The translations under genes were made by a program, and so were the position numbers. A stretch of 64,000 bases of DNA from positions 124,001 through 188,000 of the forward strand of contig NZ_PVBT01000008.1 of NCBI RefSeq assembly GCF_002980555.1. Reading direction: 5' to 3'. Below, one piece after another: positions 9,687-19,289 of this stretch; position 1 is the first letter of the stretch, and the number at the start of each line of letters is the position of its first letter. The notes beneath the pieces were generated by a model. The model searched no databases, was not told the DNA's origin, and worked only from the letters and a program-made list of their open reading frames with translations. Origin of the DNA: Phyllobacterium myrsinacearum. GTDB taxonomy: Bacteria; Pseudomonadota; Alphaproteobacteria; Rhizobiales; Rhizobiaceae.

Positions 9687-11084
9687 TTACCTTGCCGCTC
9701 TTGAACGTCGGCTGACATACTCTTCCACATTTCTAAGGTCATTGGGAAGTACCGTATACTGTTCTTTTCGCTGCATGAGGTCACCGAGCCAGAGCGGAAG
9801 CGCCGGATGAACGCCGCTTGCGGCTTCCACCGCGTCGGGAAATTTGGCCGGATGCGCCGTCGCAAGAACAATGCTGGGTACGCCGGCGCCGGCTTTTTCG
9901 CGTGCGACCTTCAGGCCGATGGCCGAGTGCGGATCGAGCAGGTAGCCCGATTGTGCAAGAACATCCTTGATCGCAAGGGCGGTATCGGCTTTTGTCGAGC
10001 GCCCCGCATCGAATTCGCTGCGGATTTTCGCAAGCGGCGCGTCGGCAATGGTAAAGCTGCCGGACTGCTTCAGACCGTCCATCAGGCGGCGAACAGCGGC
10101 GGCATCGCGTCCATGCGCTTCGAACAGCAGGCGTTCGAAATTCGATGAAACCTGAATGTCCATGGACGGCGAGGTGGTGTGCTGCACGCCGCGTGTTTCA
10201 TATTTTCCCGTCTCGATCGTCCGGGTCAAAATATCGTTATCATTGGTTGCAATCACCAGCCGGTCGATGGGAAGCCCCATGCGCTTGGCGACATAGCCGG
10301 CAAAAATATCGCCGAAATTGCCGGTCGGCACCGTAAAGGAAACCGGCCGGTCCGGACTGCCAAGGGCAACTGCCGCGGTGAAGTAATAAACGATCTGCGG
10401 CATGATGCGCGCCCAGTTGATCGAGTTGACGCCCGACAGCGAAAGTGAGTCGCGGAAGTTCAGATCGTTGAACATGCCTTTGACCAGAGATTGGCAGTCA
10501 TCGAAATTGCCTTCGATTGCCAGGGCATGCACGTTGGACGCCGCCGATGTCGTCATCTGCCGCTGCTGCACCGGCGAGACGCGGTTGTGCGGGAACAGGA
10601 TAAAAATGTCCGTGCGGTCACGGTTGGCGAAGGCTTCGATGGCGGCGCCGCCCGTGTCACCGGACGTGGCGCCGACAATGGTCGCGCGCTGGTCGCGTTT
10701 GGCAAGGATGTAATCCATCAGCCGGGCGAGCAGTTGCATGGCCACATCCTTGAATGCAAGGGTGGGGCCATGGAAAAGCTCAAGGACGAATTCGTTGTGG
10801 CCGGTCTGGATCAGCGGGCAGACAGCCTTATGGCGGAACGTTGCATAGGCTTCGTGCACCATGCGCTCGAAATCCGCCTGATCGATATCACCGGCGATGA
10901 ATGGGGTGAGGACGCGGATGGCCACGTCTTCGTAGCTTTTGCCGCGCAAGGCGCGAATCTCGTCAAGGGAAAGTTGTGGAAATTCCTGCGGCAGATAAAG
11001 GCCGCCATCGCGCGCCAGACCAGCCAGAAGGGCATCGGAAAAGCCCAAAACCGGTGCTTCTCCGCGAGTGCTTGCATATTTCAT
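9687..11084 (-). CDS. thrC: Threonine synthase
   Basis: Converts O-phosphohomoserine to threonine using pyridoxal phosphate. The 465-residue protein shows the N-terminal YASTRG segment, the PLP lysine Lys112 in HGPTLAFKDVAM, the phosphate/substrate motif GATSGDTGGAA and the downstream VPTGNFGD. Length is that of the long proteobacterial/yeast type. AAAGGCGA lies upstream of the ATG at 11084. It is the first gene of the minus-strand run ending with the EAL protein. Confidence 0.96.
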   Translation of the reverse strand: MKYASTRGEAPVLGFSDALLAGLARDGGLYLPQEFPQLSLDEIRALRGKSYEDVAIRVLTPFIAGDIDQADFERMVHEAYATFRHKAVCPLIQTGHNEFVLELFHGPTLAFKDVAMQLLARLMDYILAKRDQRATIVGATSGDTGGAAIEAFANRDRTDIFILFPHNRVSPVQQRQMTTSAASNVHALAIEGNFDDCQSLVKGMFNDLNFRDSLSLSGVNSINWARIMPQIVYYFTAAVALGSPDRPVSFTVPTGNFGDIFAGYVAKRMGLPIDRLVIATNDNDILTRTIETGKYETRGVQHTTSPSMDIQVSSNFERLLFEAHGRDAAAVRRLMDGLKQSGSFTIADAPLAKIRSEFDAGRSTKADTALAIKDVLAQSGYLLDPHSAIGLKVAREKAGAGVPSIVLATAHPAKFPDAVEAASGVHPALPLWLGDLMQRKEQYTVLPNDLRNVEEYVSRRSRAAR

Positions 11085-11211
11085 ATCATTCGCCTTTTGT
11101 ACCGCGCTTGCGAGCCAGCCAACACCTGTGGCAGAAAGCTGGAAAGCACCGTCGCATTCTTACCTTACCGTTGGTATAGAACAGGTCCGTTCGTCAAGGA
11201 AAGTTCAGTTC

Positions 11212-11805
11212 ATGAAGTCAGAAACACATAAATCTCTGCCCTTCTATCACGTTTGCGGCATGATTTTCGCTGTGGGTCTTGCGGGATGCTCCACAAGCGG
11301 TACCAAGGACGCATCGAAGGATCCGGCAGTGCAGGAGGCGCAGGCGCGCATCACCGCAACGGAACTGACTGCCTATTGTCCGACGGTGACCATCCGCGAG
11401 GGAACAGCCATCTTCAACAATTACGGCAAGGCGCCCAAAGCGCCGGAAAACCTGATCTATCAGGCCTCGATCGCCGACGAGACGCGTTCCTGCCAGCGCA
11501 ACGGCGGTACGCTCGGGATGAATGTCGCCATTTCCGGCAAGGTCGTTCCCGGCCCGAAATTCAGCCCCGGCACGCTGACCATGCCGATCCGCGTTGCTGT
11601 CATGCAGGGATCGAATGTGCTGTATTCCAAGCTCTACCGGCAGCCGATTTCGGCGACCGATACCTCGGCTGCATCGCAGTTCATTTTCAACGATCCCAAT
11701 GTCAGCTTCCCGACGCCGACAGCGAAGGACATTCAGGTCTTCATCGGATTTGATGAAGGCCCGGATGATTCCCAGGCAAAGACGAAGACCAAAAAGAAGA
11801 AGTAA
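11212..11805 (+). CDS. Conserved hypothetical lipoprotein
   Basis: The 197-residue protein begins with a lipoprotein signal and lipobox VGLAGC, so it is probably lipid-anchored. The mature part contains CPTVTIREG and a beta-rich region and ends in a lysine-rich tail (KTKTKKKK). I do not recognise a family with a known function; the form is that of rhizobial conserved lipoproteins. The start at 11212 puts the signal peptide at the N-terminus; an in-frame extension to 11068 overlaps the thrC promoter region and is unlikely. A strong terminator follows. Confidence 0.75.
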   Translation: MKSETHKSLPFYHVCGMIFAVGLAGCSTSGTKDASKDPAVQEAQARITATELTAYCPTVTIREGTAIFNNYGKAPKAPENLIYQASIADETRSCQRNGGTLGMNVAISGKVVPGPKFSPGTLTMPIRVAVMQGSNVLYSKLYRQPISATDTSAASQFIFNDPNVSFPTPTAKDIQVFIGFDEGPDDSQAKTKTKKKK

Positions 11806-11832
11806 GACAAGCCAGGCACAACCGGCTTTATG

Positions 11833-11866
11833 AAAAAGGCACCGCTTTGGCGGTGCCTTTTGTTTT
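11833..11866. terminator. Bidirectional rho-independent terminator
   Basis: A 10-11 bp stem (AAAGGCACCG / CGGTGCCTTT, 11835-11844 with 11851-11860) has an A run before it and TTTTGTTTT after it. It serves the lipoprotein gene on the plus strand and the convergent HAD gene on the minus strand. Confidence 0.85.
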
Positions 11867-11870
11867 GATC

Positions 11871-12557
11871 CTAGACGGCCTCGGACCAGACGGCCATGGC
11901 CTCGATAACGGCAGGGAGGTCGCGGTGACGGCTGATGACGGTTTCAGCGCCCGCATCGGTCAGCTTGTCTGCATGACCCGGATAGGTATGGGCGCCGCCG
12001 GTAAAACCGATAACGCGCATACCGGCGGTCACGGCCGCATGCACGCCATGCGCGGAGTCTTCGATGACGATGCAGCGGGCAGGATCGACGTTGAAATGCT
12101 TGGCGGCGTAGATATAGACATCCGGCGCCGGCTTTGACTTCCGGGTTCCCACTTCGCGCGCCGAAAAAATATTCGGAGCGAAGAGATCGTAGAGCGTGCT
12201 TTGCTCCAACATCATCTTCAGCGACGCGCTGGTCGAGTTGGATGCAATGCATTTGGGGTATTTGAGCGCGGCGGCAACCTGTTCGATACCCTCGATGACA
12301 TTCAGTTCATGGCGCAGCTTGTGGTCCATCTGGCGGGCGGATTCCTCGATCAGCGACGCGGAAATCGGAACACCCGATTCTTTCTCCACCTGAATGAGGA
12401 TGTCGGTCCAGGTCAGTCCGGCAAAGCGCTCGGCAATGGCCTCGGCTTCAATCGGATAGCCCGACTCCGTCAACAGTTTTGATTCGACTTCGGCGGCCAA
12501 TATCTCTGAATCGACGAGCACGCCATCGCAGTCGAAAATGATCAGCTGGGGTTCCAT
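11871..12557 (-). CDS. HAD-superfamily hydrolase, phosphoglycolate phosphatase/beta-phosphoglucomutase type
   Basis: The 228-residue protein has HAD motif I IIFDCDGVLVDSE, a helical cap, motif II CIASNSTS, motif III KPAPDVYIYAA and motif IV VIEDSAHGVHAA. The class is sugar-phosphate phosphatase or mutase; the substrate cannot be told. The ATG at 12557 (MEPQLIIFDCDG) gives the normal family start. It is divergent from ccrM. Confidence 0.88.
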   Translation of the reverse strand: MEPQLIIFDCDGVLVDSEILAAEVESKLLTESGYPIEAEAIAERFAGLTWTDILIQVEKESGVPISASLIEESARQMDHKLRHELNVIEGIEQVAAALKYPKCIASNSTSASLKMMLEQSTLYDLFAPNIFSAREVGTRKSKPAPDVYIYAAKHFNVDPARCIVIEDSAHGVHAAVTAGMRVIGFTGGAHTYPGHADKLTDAGAETVISRHRDLPAVIEAMAVWSEAV

Positions 12558-12697
12558 TACGTCATACCTGTTCGTGAAAAATGGCTGCATCGTGCAGCTT
12601 TGGGTCAAGTCTGGGGGATTACCGGCATCGACTACACTCTTATTGGCGGTGCGTCAAAGAAAAGCGCACTGTTTTCATTCACGGATATCTGTCGGCT

Positions 12698-12729
12698 TTA
12701 ACGCGATGTTTACCCTGCTCGGTAACCAT
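12698..12729 (+). promoter_or_regulatory. CtrA-like binding box upstream of ccrM
   Basis: TTAA-N7-TTTA at 12698-12712 matches the CtrA consensus TTAA-N7-TTAA except for one base. A second half-site-like GTAACCAT lies at 12722-12729 (compare TTAACCAT). They are 42-73 bases before the ccrM start codon. CtrA control of ccrM is established in Caulobacter and reported in Brucella; use here is inferred. Confidence 0.6.
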
Positions 12730-12731
12730 AA

Positions 12732-13904
<1,173 letters not shown>

Positions 13905-13950
13905 ATTCCAATCCGATCGGACGTGACCTCCAGTACCGCTCTGATCCAGG

Positions 13951-13984
13951 AACGCCCAGGGTACCCGCCCTGGGCGTTTCGTTG
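13951..13984. terminator. Rho-independent terminator after ccrM
   Basis: An 11-bp perfect stem (AACGCCCAGGG at 13951-13961 with CCCTGGGCGTT at 13968-13978), 6-base loop, followed by TTCGTTG. It sits between ccrM and the convergent HAD gene and may act in both directions. Confidence 0.75.
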
Positions 13985-13995
13985 TCTGCGGCGGA

Positions 13996-14607
13996 TCAGA
14001 CGCGGATGCCGAGGCGGTTGAGGTCCGCGCGCAGCGTTTGCGGGTTGATGAACTGTACCGACTGCCATCCGGCCGCCTGCGCCCCGGCAACATTCTTGGC
14101 GCTGTCATCGATGAACAGCGTGGCGGCGGGATCAACGCCGAATGTTGCGACGTGATGGTCATAGATCGCCTTGTCAGGCTTGATCAGACCGATATCGCCC
14201 GAGATGGTGACGCCGCGGCTTTCCGTCAGGAAGGGGAAACGCTGCCAGGCTTCGCGCAGCGTATCGGAGGCGAAATTCGTCAGCATCGTCACATCGTGCC
14301 CGTCGGCGATCAACTGGCGCATGATGACCACGCTGTCGTCGATGGGGTGGGTGATCATCTGGTGCCAGTTCTGCCGGAAGGCACGGATCTGGTGCTCGCG
14401 GTCGGGAAAATCCGCGATCAGCAGCGCTTCGGCATCAGCCCATTTGCGGCCGCGGTCCTGTTCGATGTTCCATTCGTGGGTGCAGACATTGTCGAAGAAC
14501 CATTTGCGTTCGGCCGCATCCGGGATGACACTGCGGAAAGCAACATCGGGATCATAGTGAATAAGAACCTGTCCGATGTCGAAAACGATATGTTTGACGG
14601 GTGTCAT
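13996..14607 (-). CDS. HAD-superfamily hydrolase, YihX/haloacid dehalogenase-like
   Basis: The 203-residue protein has motif I HIVFDIGQVLIHYDPD, motif II MLTNFASDTL, motif III lysine in GLIKPDKAIYDHH and motif IV LFIDDSAKNVAGAQAAGW. This pattern is close to YihX-type glucose-1-phosphate phosphatases and FMN-hydrolase-like HADs; the substrate is not determinable. Its ATG overlaps the mutY stop by 4 bases and is preceded by AAAGAGG, so it is translationally coupled to mutY. Confidence 0.88.
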   Translation of the reverse strand: MTPVKHIVFDIGQVLIHYDPDVAFRSVIPDAAERKWFFDNVCTHEWNIEQDRGRKWADAEALLIADFPDREHQIRAFRQNWHQMITHPIDDSVVIMRQLIADGHDVTMLTNFASDTLREAWQRFPFLTESRGVTISGDIGLIKPDKAIYDHHVATFGVDPAATLFIDDSAKNVAGAQAAGWQSVQFINPQTLRADLNRLGIRV

Positions 14608-15683
14608 GCCTCTTTCCTTCTTTTCGCGAAAGCATCCGGTATGGCGGCAGCAATGGCTTTTTTCATCACTGTCGGCAATGCCTCATTGTCCAAATTCTCC
14701 ACGCTGATCCACCAGCCATTCCCGCCGGCCGGCTTGCGCACGTTCCGGGCCTCGTAGATCGTCAGGCGCAGTTCAAAATGCGTGAAAATATGGGTTATTG
14801 TGCCGCTGGGCACCCATTGGGCGGTGAAGGGAGCCGCATCGATGCCCGTTTCGCCATCGATTCGGGAGGTCCATTCCGTCGTCGGCACCTCGGTCATGCC
14901 GCCAAGCAATCCCGTTTGAGCCCGTCCGCGCAGATAGACTTCGCCGTCGGCGGAAATGGCGATGAACGCCGCGCCCAGCCGGATTGGCTTTGCCTTTTTG
15001 GGCGCCTTCACCGGGAAAAACTCCGGGTCGGTGGTTTTCAGCGCCTCGCAATGGCCGTTGATCGGGCAGATCACGCAGGCTGGCCGCTTGGGTGTACAGA
15101 TCGTCGCACCGAGATCCATCATCGCCTGCGCAAAGTCACCCGGCCGCTCGCCGGGTGTCAGCACCTGCATCAGCTGCCGGATTTCGGGTTTTGCAACGGG
15201 CAGGGGCGTCGACAGGGCATAGAGCCGCGTGATGACACGCTCGACATTGCCGTCGACAACGGCAACCGGCAAGCCAAAGGCAATGGATGCGATGGCGGCC
15301 GCCGTATAATCACCGATTCCCGGCAATGATTTGAGCCTGGCAAGATCGGCCGGAAATTGTCCGCCGAAGTCCGCTGCCACGATATCGGCGCACTTTTTCA
15401 GGTTGCGCGCACGGGAATAATAGCCCAGCCCGGCCCATACCCGCATCACGTCATCCTGGCTGGCCGCAGCCAGGTCCGTAACGGCAGGCCATTTGCGTAT
15501 GAAGCTCAGGAAATAGGGCTTTACCGCCTCCACGGTTGTCTGCTGAAGCATGATCTCCGACAGCCAGATGCGGTAGGGATTAGCTACAATTCCCGACTTG
15601 TGATCCCTTGGTGTTATGCGCCAGGGTAAAATGCGATGGTGGTCATCATACCAGGCGAGCAGCTTATTCGTTATTGGTTGCAT
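14604..15683 (-). CDS. mutY: A/G-specific adenine DNA glycosylase
   Basis: Removes adenine mispaired with 8-oxoguanine. The 359-residue protein has the catalytic glutamate in SEIMLQQTTV, helix-hairpin-helix LPGIGDYTAAAIAS, catalytic Asp in VAVVDGNVERV and the [4Fe-4S] cysteines in CTPKRPACVICPINGHC. A C-terminal NUDIX-like domain, which reads the 8-oxoG strand, follows. I use the ATG at 15683; a TTG immediately before is also possible. It is followed by the HAD gene in the same transcript. Confidence 0.95.
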   Translation of the reverse strand: MQPITNKLLAWYDDHHRILPWRITPRDHKSGIVANPYRIWLSEIMLQQTTVEAVKPYFLSFIRKWPAVTDLAAASQDDVMRVWAGLGYYSRARNLKKCADIVAADFGGQFPADLARLKSLPGIGDYTAAAIASIAFGLPVAVVDGNVERVITRLYALSTPLPVAKPEIRQLMQVLTPGERPGDFAQAMMDLGATICTPKRPACVICPINGHCEALKTTDPEFFPVKAPKKAKPIRLGAAFIAISADGEVYLRGRAQTGLLGGMTEVPTTEWTSRIDGETGIDAAPFTAQWVPSGTITHIFTHFELRLTIYEARNVRKPAGGNGWWISVENLDNEALPTVMKKAIAAAIPDAFAKRRKEA

Positions 15684-15770
15684 CAATTCAAAACTGCTTT
15701 ACAGGGAGGTGGAGTGACATTTCTCATGAAACGGTTGCGAAAGTAAATTCAAGAACATTCGGATTCATAA

Positions 15771-17081
15771 ATGTTCCCAGCTCAGTTGACCAACGCCCTG
15801 CTGCTCCCCACAAAAGGGCGTCTCATCGGTATTGATCGCAACAATCGCATTTTCACGTTCCTGTTTGCACTTTTCCCCGGCTTGCTGGTCAGCGGAACCT
15901 CGGTAACACTGGTCTGCGCCTTTCTCTGGGCGATCATCTCCCTGGTTCTGCGGCGCTTTCCCTATCGGATGACGCGCCAGGACCGTATCATCGCCTGGAT
16001 TTTTACCGCCTATGTCCTGGTGACGGTTTTCGTGGTGCTTCTCAGCCCGAATCTGGCGAAGGGCGCCGAATATCTCTTGAAGATGATCCCGTTCCTGGCG
16101 GTCTGGGCCATTATCCCCAGGCTCAAGGTGAGTCTCGACGGGCGCATCGTTTCGTTCTTCGTGACCGGCGCTGGCTTCGGGATGATCGGCGCCTTGATTT
16201 ACAGCATCGTCCAGATGCTCCTGCATGAAAGCCGTGCCACTGGCGGCGCCGGCAATGCTGCGGTTTTCGGGCTTTTCGCCGTGCTGTTCGGCAGCATCGC
16301 GCTGCTCAACGTTCACTCGGAGAGCAAAACCGAGCGGCTGATTGCCGTTGCGGGTTTCACCTGCGGGTTGATCTGTGCTTTCCTTTCCGGCACCCGGTCG
16401 GCCTGGCTGGTCATCCCGTTTCATTGCGCCATCCTGTTCTGGTACCTGCGCGGCCAGACCCTGCCGTCGATCAATCGAACCGTGAAACTGCTGATGGCGC
16501 TTTTGCTCGTGGTGGTGGCTCTTGCGGCTGTCCCGAAGATCATGGATCGCTACAGCGCGCTGCAGACCGATATCGTGCAGCTGGATGAAGATCCCAACAA
16601 TATCAGCTCGCTGAGCGCCCGGCTTCTGCTGTGGAGCGGCGCTGAAAAAGCATTTCTCGCGTCCCCGCTGATCGGACAGGGCCCGCAAAACCGTATGCAG
16701 TCGGTCAACGAGGCTTTGAATCTGCCTCCCGAGAAGTACATGGTGTTCACCCATGTCCATAACGGCTTTTTGAATGCGGCAGTCGATGGCGGCGTGCTGG
16801 GGGTTCTCGCACTGCTCCTGCTGCTGTCGGCGCCCATTGTCGCCGCGCGTCTGAAGGAGCCCGGACCCGGGCGGGACTTGACGACGGCGCTTTCCTTGCT
16901 GCTCGTGACGGCTTATGTGATCACCGGAATGTTTGGCATCATGTTCGGCCACGATGCGACCGACGCGGTTTTCATCTACGTGACGCTGCTCATCTGCACG
17001 ATTTCCGGTCCGACGCCCTATCTGTCGGTGCGGGAGATCGCGGACCGCGCCGAACAGGACAAAGCCGCGCTGGCGGTATAG
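15771..17081 (+). CDS. O-antigen ligase family membrane protein
   Basis: The 436-residue protein is strongly hydrophobic with about 10-11 predicted membrane helices and a long periplasmic loop (about 265-330) that includes RLLLWSGAEKAFLASPLIGQGP and FTHVHNGFLNAAVDGG. The loop with W-x(n)-F/GxGP and the later H-x-HNxxL motif is characteristic of the Wzy_C/WaaL ligase family, which transfers lipid-linked polysaccharide to lipid A-core or polymerises repeat units. Ligase and polymerase cannot be told apart here. It lies divergently from mutY and is followed by a UDP-glucuronate epimerase-like gene; together they form a two-gene surface polysaccharide insert. Confidence 0.85.
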   Translation: MFPAQLTNALLLPTKGRLIGIDRNNRIFTFLFALFPGLLVSGTSVTLVCAFLWAIISLVLRRFPYRMTRQDRIIAWIFTAYVLVTVFVVLLSPNLAKGAEYLLKMIPFLAVWAIIPRLKVSLDGRIVSFFVTGAGFGMIGALIYSIVQMLLHESRATGGAGNAAVFGLFAVLFGSIALLNVHSESKTERLIAVAGFTCGLICAFLSGTRSAWLVIPFHCAILFWYLRGQTLPSINRTVKLLMALLLVVVALAAVPKIMDRYSALQTDIVQLDEDPNNISSLSARLLLWSGAEKAFLASPLIGQGPQNRMQSVNEALNLPPEKYMVFTHVHNGFLNAAVDGGVLGVLALLLLLSAPIVAARLKEPGPGRDLTTALSLLLVTAYVITGMFGIMFGHDATDAVFIYVTLLICTISGPTPYLSVREIADRAEQDKAALAV

Positions 17082-17107
17082 TAATGGGTTGAGGATAAAG
17101 TTCTGAC

Positions 17108-18082
17108 ATGAAAGCGATTGTTACCGGAGCGGCAGGCTTTATCGGCTTTCACGTGGCAAAGCGGCTCGCCCGGGAGGGTTTCGAGGTCGTCGCCATCGAC
17201 AATCTCAATGATTACTATCAGGTGGCCCTCAAGGAAACCCGCCTGTCAGCGCTGGATGGATTGTCCAATATCCGCTTTGTCCGCGCCAATATTGCCAGAC
17301 CGGAGGAATTGCGTGCCGCGATTGCAGGCGACACCGATGCGGATGTCATCGTGCATCTGGCGGCTCAGGCAGGCGTGCGCTACTCCGTCGAAAATCCGGC
17401 TGCCTATGTCGATGCCAATGTTCATGGCCAGGTGAGCGTGTTTGAACAGGCCCGCGTGATGCCGAAGCAGCCCCCCGTCGTCTATGCAAGCTCGTCGTCG
17501 GTTTATGGCGCCAATACCAAGGTGCCGTTTTCCGAGAGCGATCCGGTCAATCATCCGGTGTCGGTCTATGCGGCGACAAAGCGCTCGGCGGAGCTGCTGG
17601 CCTACTCCTATGCGCACGTCCACAAGATCGCTTCGACGGGCCTGCGCTTCTTCACGGTCTATGGCCCCTATGGCCGGCCGGACATGGCGCCGTGGCTGTT
17701 TACGGACGCCATTTCAAAGGGCGAGCCGATCAAGGTCTATAATCACGGCAAGATGGCGCGCGATTTCACCTTTATCGACGATATCGTCAGCGGCGTCCTC
17801 GGTGCGGTGAACCGCATCCTGTCCAATCCGGCGGAAACCGCCCCGGTCTACAATCTCGGCAACAACAATCCGGTGGCCTTGCTCCGCTTTATCGAAATCA
17901 TCGAGCAGGCGGTCGGCCGGGAAGCCATCAAGGCGTTTGAGCCAATGCCCCCGGCGGATGTCGAGCGCACCTATGCCGATATCGGTCTTGCCACGCGCGA
18001 TCTGGGCTTTTGCCCGAAGACGACGCTGGAAGAGGGTATTCCCCTGTTTGTTGAATGGTTTCGCGGCTATAATGGCCGCTGA
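17108..18082 (+). CDS. NAD-dependent epimerase, UDP-glucuronate 4-epimerase-like
   Basis: An extended short-chain dehydrogenase of 324 residues. It has the NAD motif GAAGFIGFHVAKRL, HLAAQAGVRYSVENP, the catalytic YAATKRSAE (YxxxK) and the FFTVYGPYGRPDMAPW segment. The IDNLNDYYQVALK and YGPYGRPDMA motifs are typical of UDP-glucuronate 4-epimerases (LpsL/CapI type) that make UDP-galacturonate. It follows the O-antigen ligase gene by 26 bases with GAGG before its ATG. UDP-GalA is a lipopolysaccharide component of rhizobia, which suits the pair. Confidence 0.87.
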   Translation: MKAIVTGAAGFIGFHVAKRLAREGFEVVAIDNLNDYYQVALKETRLSALDGLSNIRFVRANIARPEELRAAIAGDTDADVIVHLAAQAGVRYSVENPAAYVDANVHGQVSVFEQARVMPKQPPVVYASSSSVYGANTKVPFSESDPVNHPVSVYAATKRSAELLAYSYAHVHKIASTGLRFFTVYGPYGRPDMAPWLFTDAISKGEPIKVYNHGKMARDFTFIDDIVSGVLGAVNRILSNPAETAPVYNLGNNNPVALLRFIEIIEQAVGREAIKAFEPMPPADVERTYADIGLATRDLGFCPKTTLEEGIPLFVEWFRGYNGR

Positions 18083-18117
18083 CGCTTCCATTCCGGACAT
18101 GCAAGGCAGTTTAAACG

Positions 18118-18618
18118 ATGAGCGATGACCGCAAGCAAAGGGGATTCCGGCCATTGGCCGACCCCGCATCGGGCGTGCTCGATCCTGTCCTGCGCAAGCG
18201 GGCAGGGATTACCATTGAACTCGTTCAGGCCTGGGAAGAGGTGGTCGGTCCGGCTCTCGGTGACCAGTCGCGGCCCCTGAAGCTCCTGTGGCCGCGCCGG
18301 GCCCATGAGGACGATCCGTTCCAGCCGGCGACGCTGGTGATTGCCTGCCAGGGGTTTACCGCCATGCGCATCCAGCACGAGACCGGCGAAATCATCAGCC
18401 GGGTCAATGCCTTTCTCGGCTTTGCCGCGGTCGGCCGCATCAAGATCGAGCAGAAGGCCATCACGCTGCCCGCGCCGAAGCGGCGGCCATTGCCGCCCGT
18501 CGACGCGGCAACCAGGGGGAAGATCAGCCGTGTCGTCGAAGCCATCGAGGACGACAGCCTGCGCGAGGCGCTGGAACGGCTGGGGCAAAGCATCCATGCG
18601 GAAAAGATCAAGCGCTAG
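18118..18618 (+). CDS. DUF721/DciA-like protein
   Basis: The 166-residue protein matches DUF721: it starts with RKQRGFRPLADPASGVLDPVL, then a helix with VQAWEEVVGPALGDQSRPLKL, followed by LVIACQGFTAMRIQHETGEI. Members are related to DciA, the ancestral replicative-helicase loading factor; the role in Rhizobiales is inferred from that relation. It sits upstream of dsbA and smc in the conserved Rhizobiales order, 35 bases after the epimerase gene. Confidence 0.85.
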   Translation: MSDDRKQRGFRPLADPASGVLDPVLRKRAGITIELVQAWEEVVGPALGDQSRPLKLLWPRRAHEDDPFQPATLVIACQGFTAMRIQHETGEIISRVNAFLGFAAVGRIKIEQKAITLPAPKRRPLPPVDAATRGKISRVVEAIEDDSLREALERLGQSIHAEKIKR

Positions 18619-18750
18619 CCTGATCGCGGTTGGTTTGTCGTACCACGCACCGGAGGTTTTGCAACCATCAATATACAAACTCACAGCCTAACCCCTTTCA
18701 CCTGCTCCACTTTCCCATTATGGTCCGCAATGAGGCCGGTCGAAACGGAT

Positions 18751-18945
18751 CGGTCTTGGGGCGTAGAAACTCCTTCCAAGAGCGGTCGGTGTCGACCGCA
18801 AAGGCACCTCCTCAGCCCTATGGCCGGGGAGGCCCCGGCGTATGTCCAGAGCTTCGGCTTAAAGGCCGTGGCGGTCGTCTCTTGGCGATTTTCTAACTCC
18901 CCGGTCACCAGAGGATAAGCCTCGGGTGACCGCTTTCCTCTGGAT
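18751..18945 (+). ncRNA. Candidate structured RNA / leader upstream of a small membrane protein gene
   Basis: In the 344-base gap after the DUF721 gene the sequence folds by eye into a multibranched structure. A 7-bp closing helix pairs 18776-18782 (CCAAGAG) with 18879-18885 (CTCTTGG). Inside are a hairpin GCGGTCG/CGACCGC (18782-18799), a hairpin CCTCC/GGAGG with an inner GCC-CTAT-GGC (18807-18832), and AGC-TTCG-GCT (18850-18859) with a stable UUCG tetraloop. A further hairpin at 18903-18931 (GGTCACC/GGTGACC) is followed by CTTTCCTCTGG. I recognise no known RNA family. It could be a cis-acting leader of the next gene or a free small RNA. Bases 18619-18750 show nothing else. Confidence 0.45.
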
Positions 18946-18962
18946 GGACAAGGGAGTGCGGC

Positions 18963-19289
18963 ATGACCGATTACAATTTCTGGCAGGATTTGTTCGATAC
19001 GTACCAGTCATTGTCGGACTGGCTCAAGATACTATGGCTGATCGTTCCGCCCGCCTTCGTGCTGGGGCTGGTGGCGCTGACACTGCGCTTTCGCATTGAG
19101 AGCAGGAGAGTGGAAAGACGTTTTGACGGTGAGCTGGTCTATTCCATCCACCGCGATGCGGGCAACCAGCTGCATGTCGTCAGCCATGTCAGGCAGGCGG
19201 GAGATAATCCTCCGCTGCTTTTTCTCGATCAGGGCGACCGCGATGCTTTTGATTACACGGACCACCCATCGTCTTCATCCTCGGGTTAA
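18963..19289 (+). CDS. Small single-pass membrane protein, unknown function
   Basis: The 108-residue protein has one membrane helix (about 21-43, LKILWLIVPPAFVLGLVAL), then a charged segment (RIESRRVERRFDGELVYS) and a soluble tail. A good ribosome binding site (AGGGAG) precedes the ATG at 18963, and the hydrophobic/charged layout is protein-like. I do not recognise a family. The last residues (HPSSSSSG) and the stop codon come from a palindromic repeat that overlaps the 3' end. It lies downstream of the structured RNA candidate and upstream of dsbA. Confidence 0.7.
   Translation: MTDYNFWQDLFDTYQSLSDWLKILWLIVPPAFVLGLVALTLRFRIESRRVERRFDGELVYSIHRDAGNQLHVVSHVRQAGDNPPLLFLDQGDRDAFDYTDHPSSSSSG

Noticed and set aside
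15765-16952. A 395-codon minus-strand frame opposite the O-antigen ligase gene.
   Set aside because: Its product is hydrophilic, Gln/His/Arg-rich and without motifs; it is the antisense of a membrane protein gene.
18630-18918. Small open frames on the plus strand in the gap after the DUF721 gene.
   Set aside because: Their codons coincide with the arms of GC-rich hairpins, no ribosome binding site precedes them and the products are low in hydrophobic core residues; the RNA explanation fits better.
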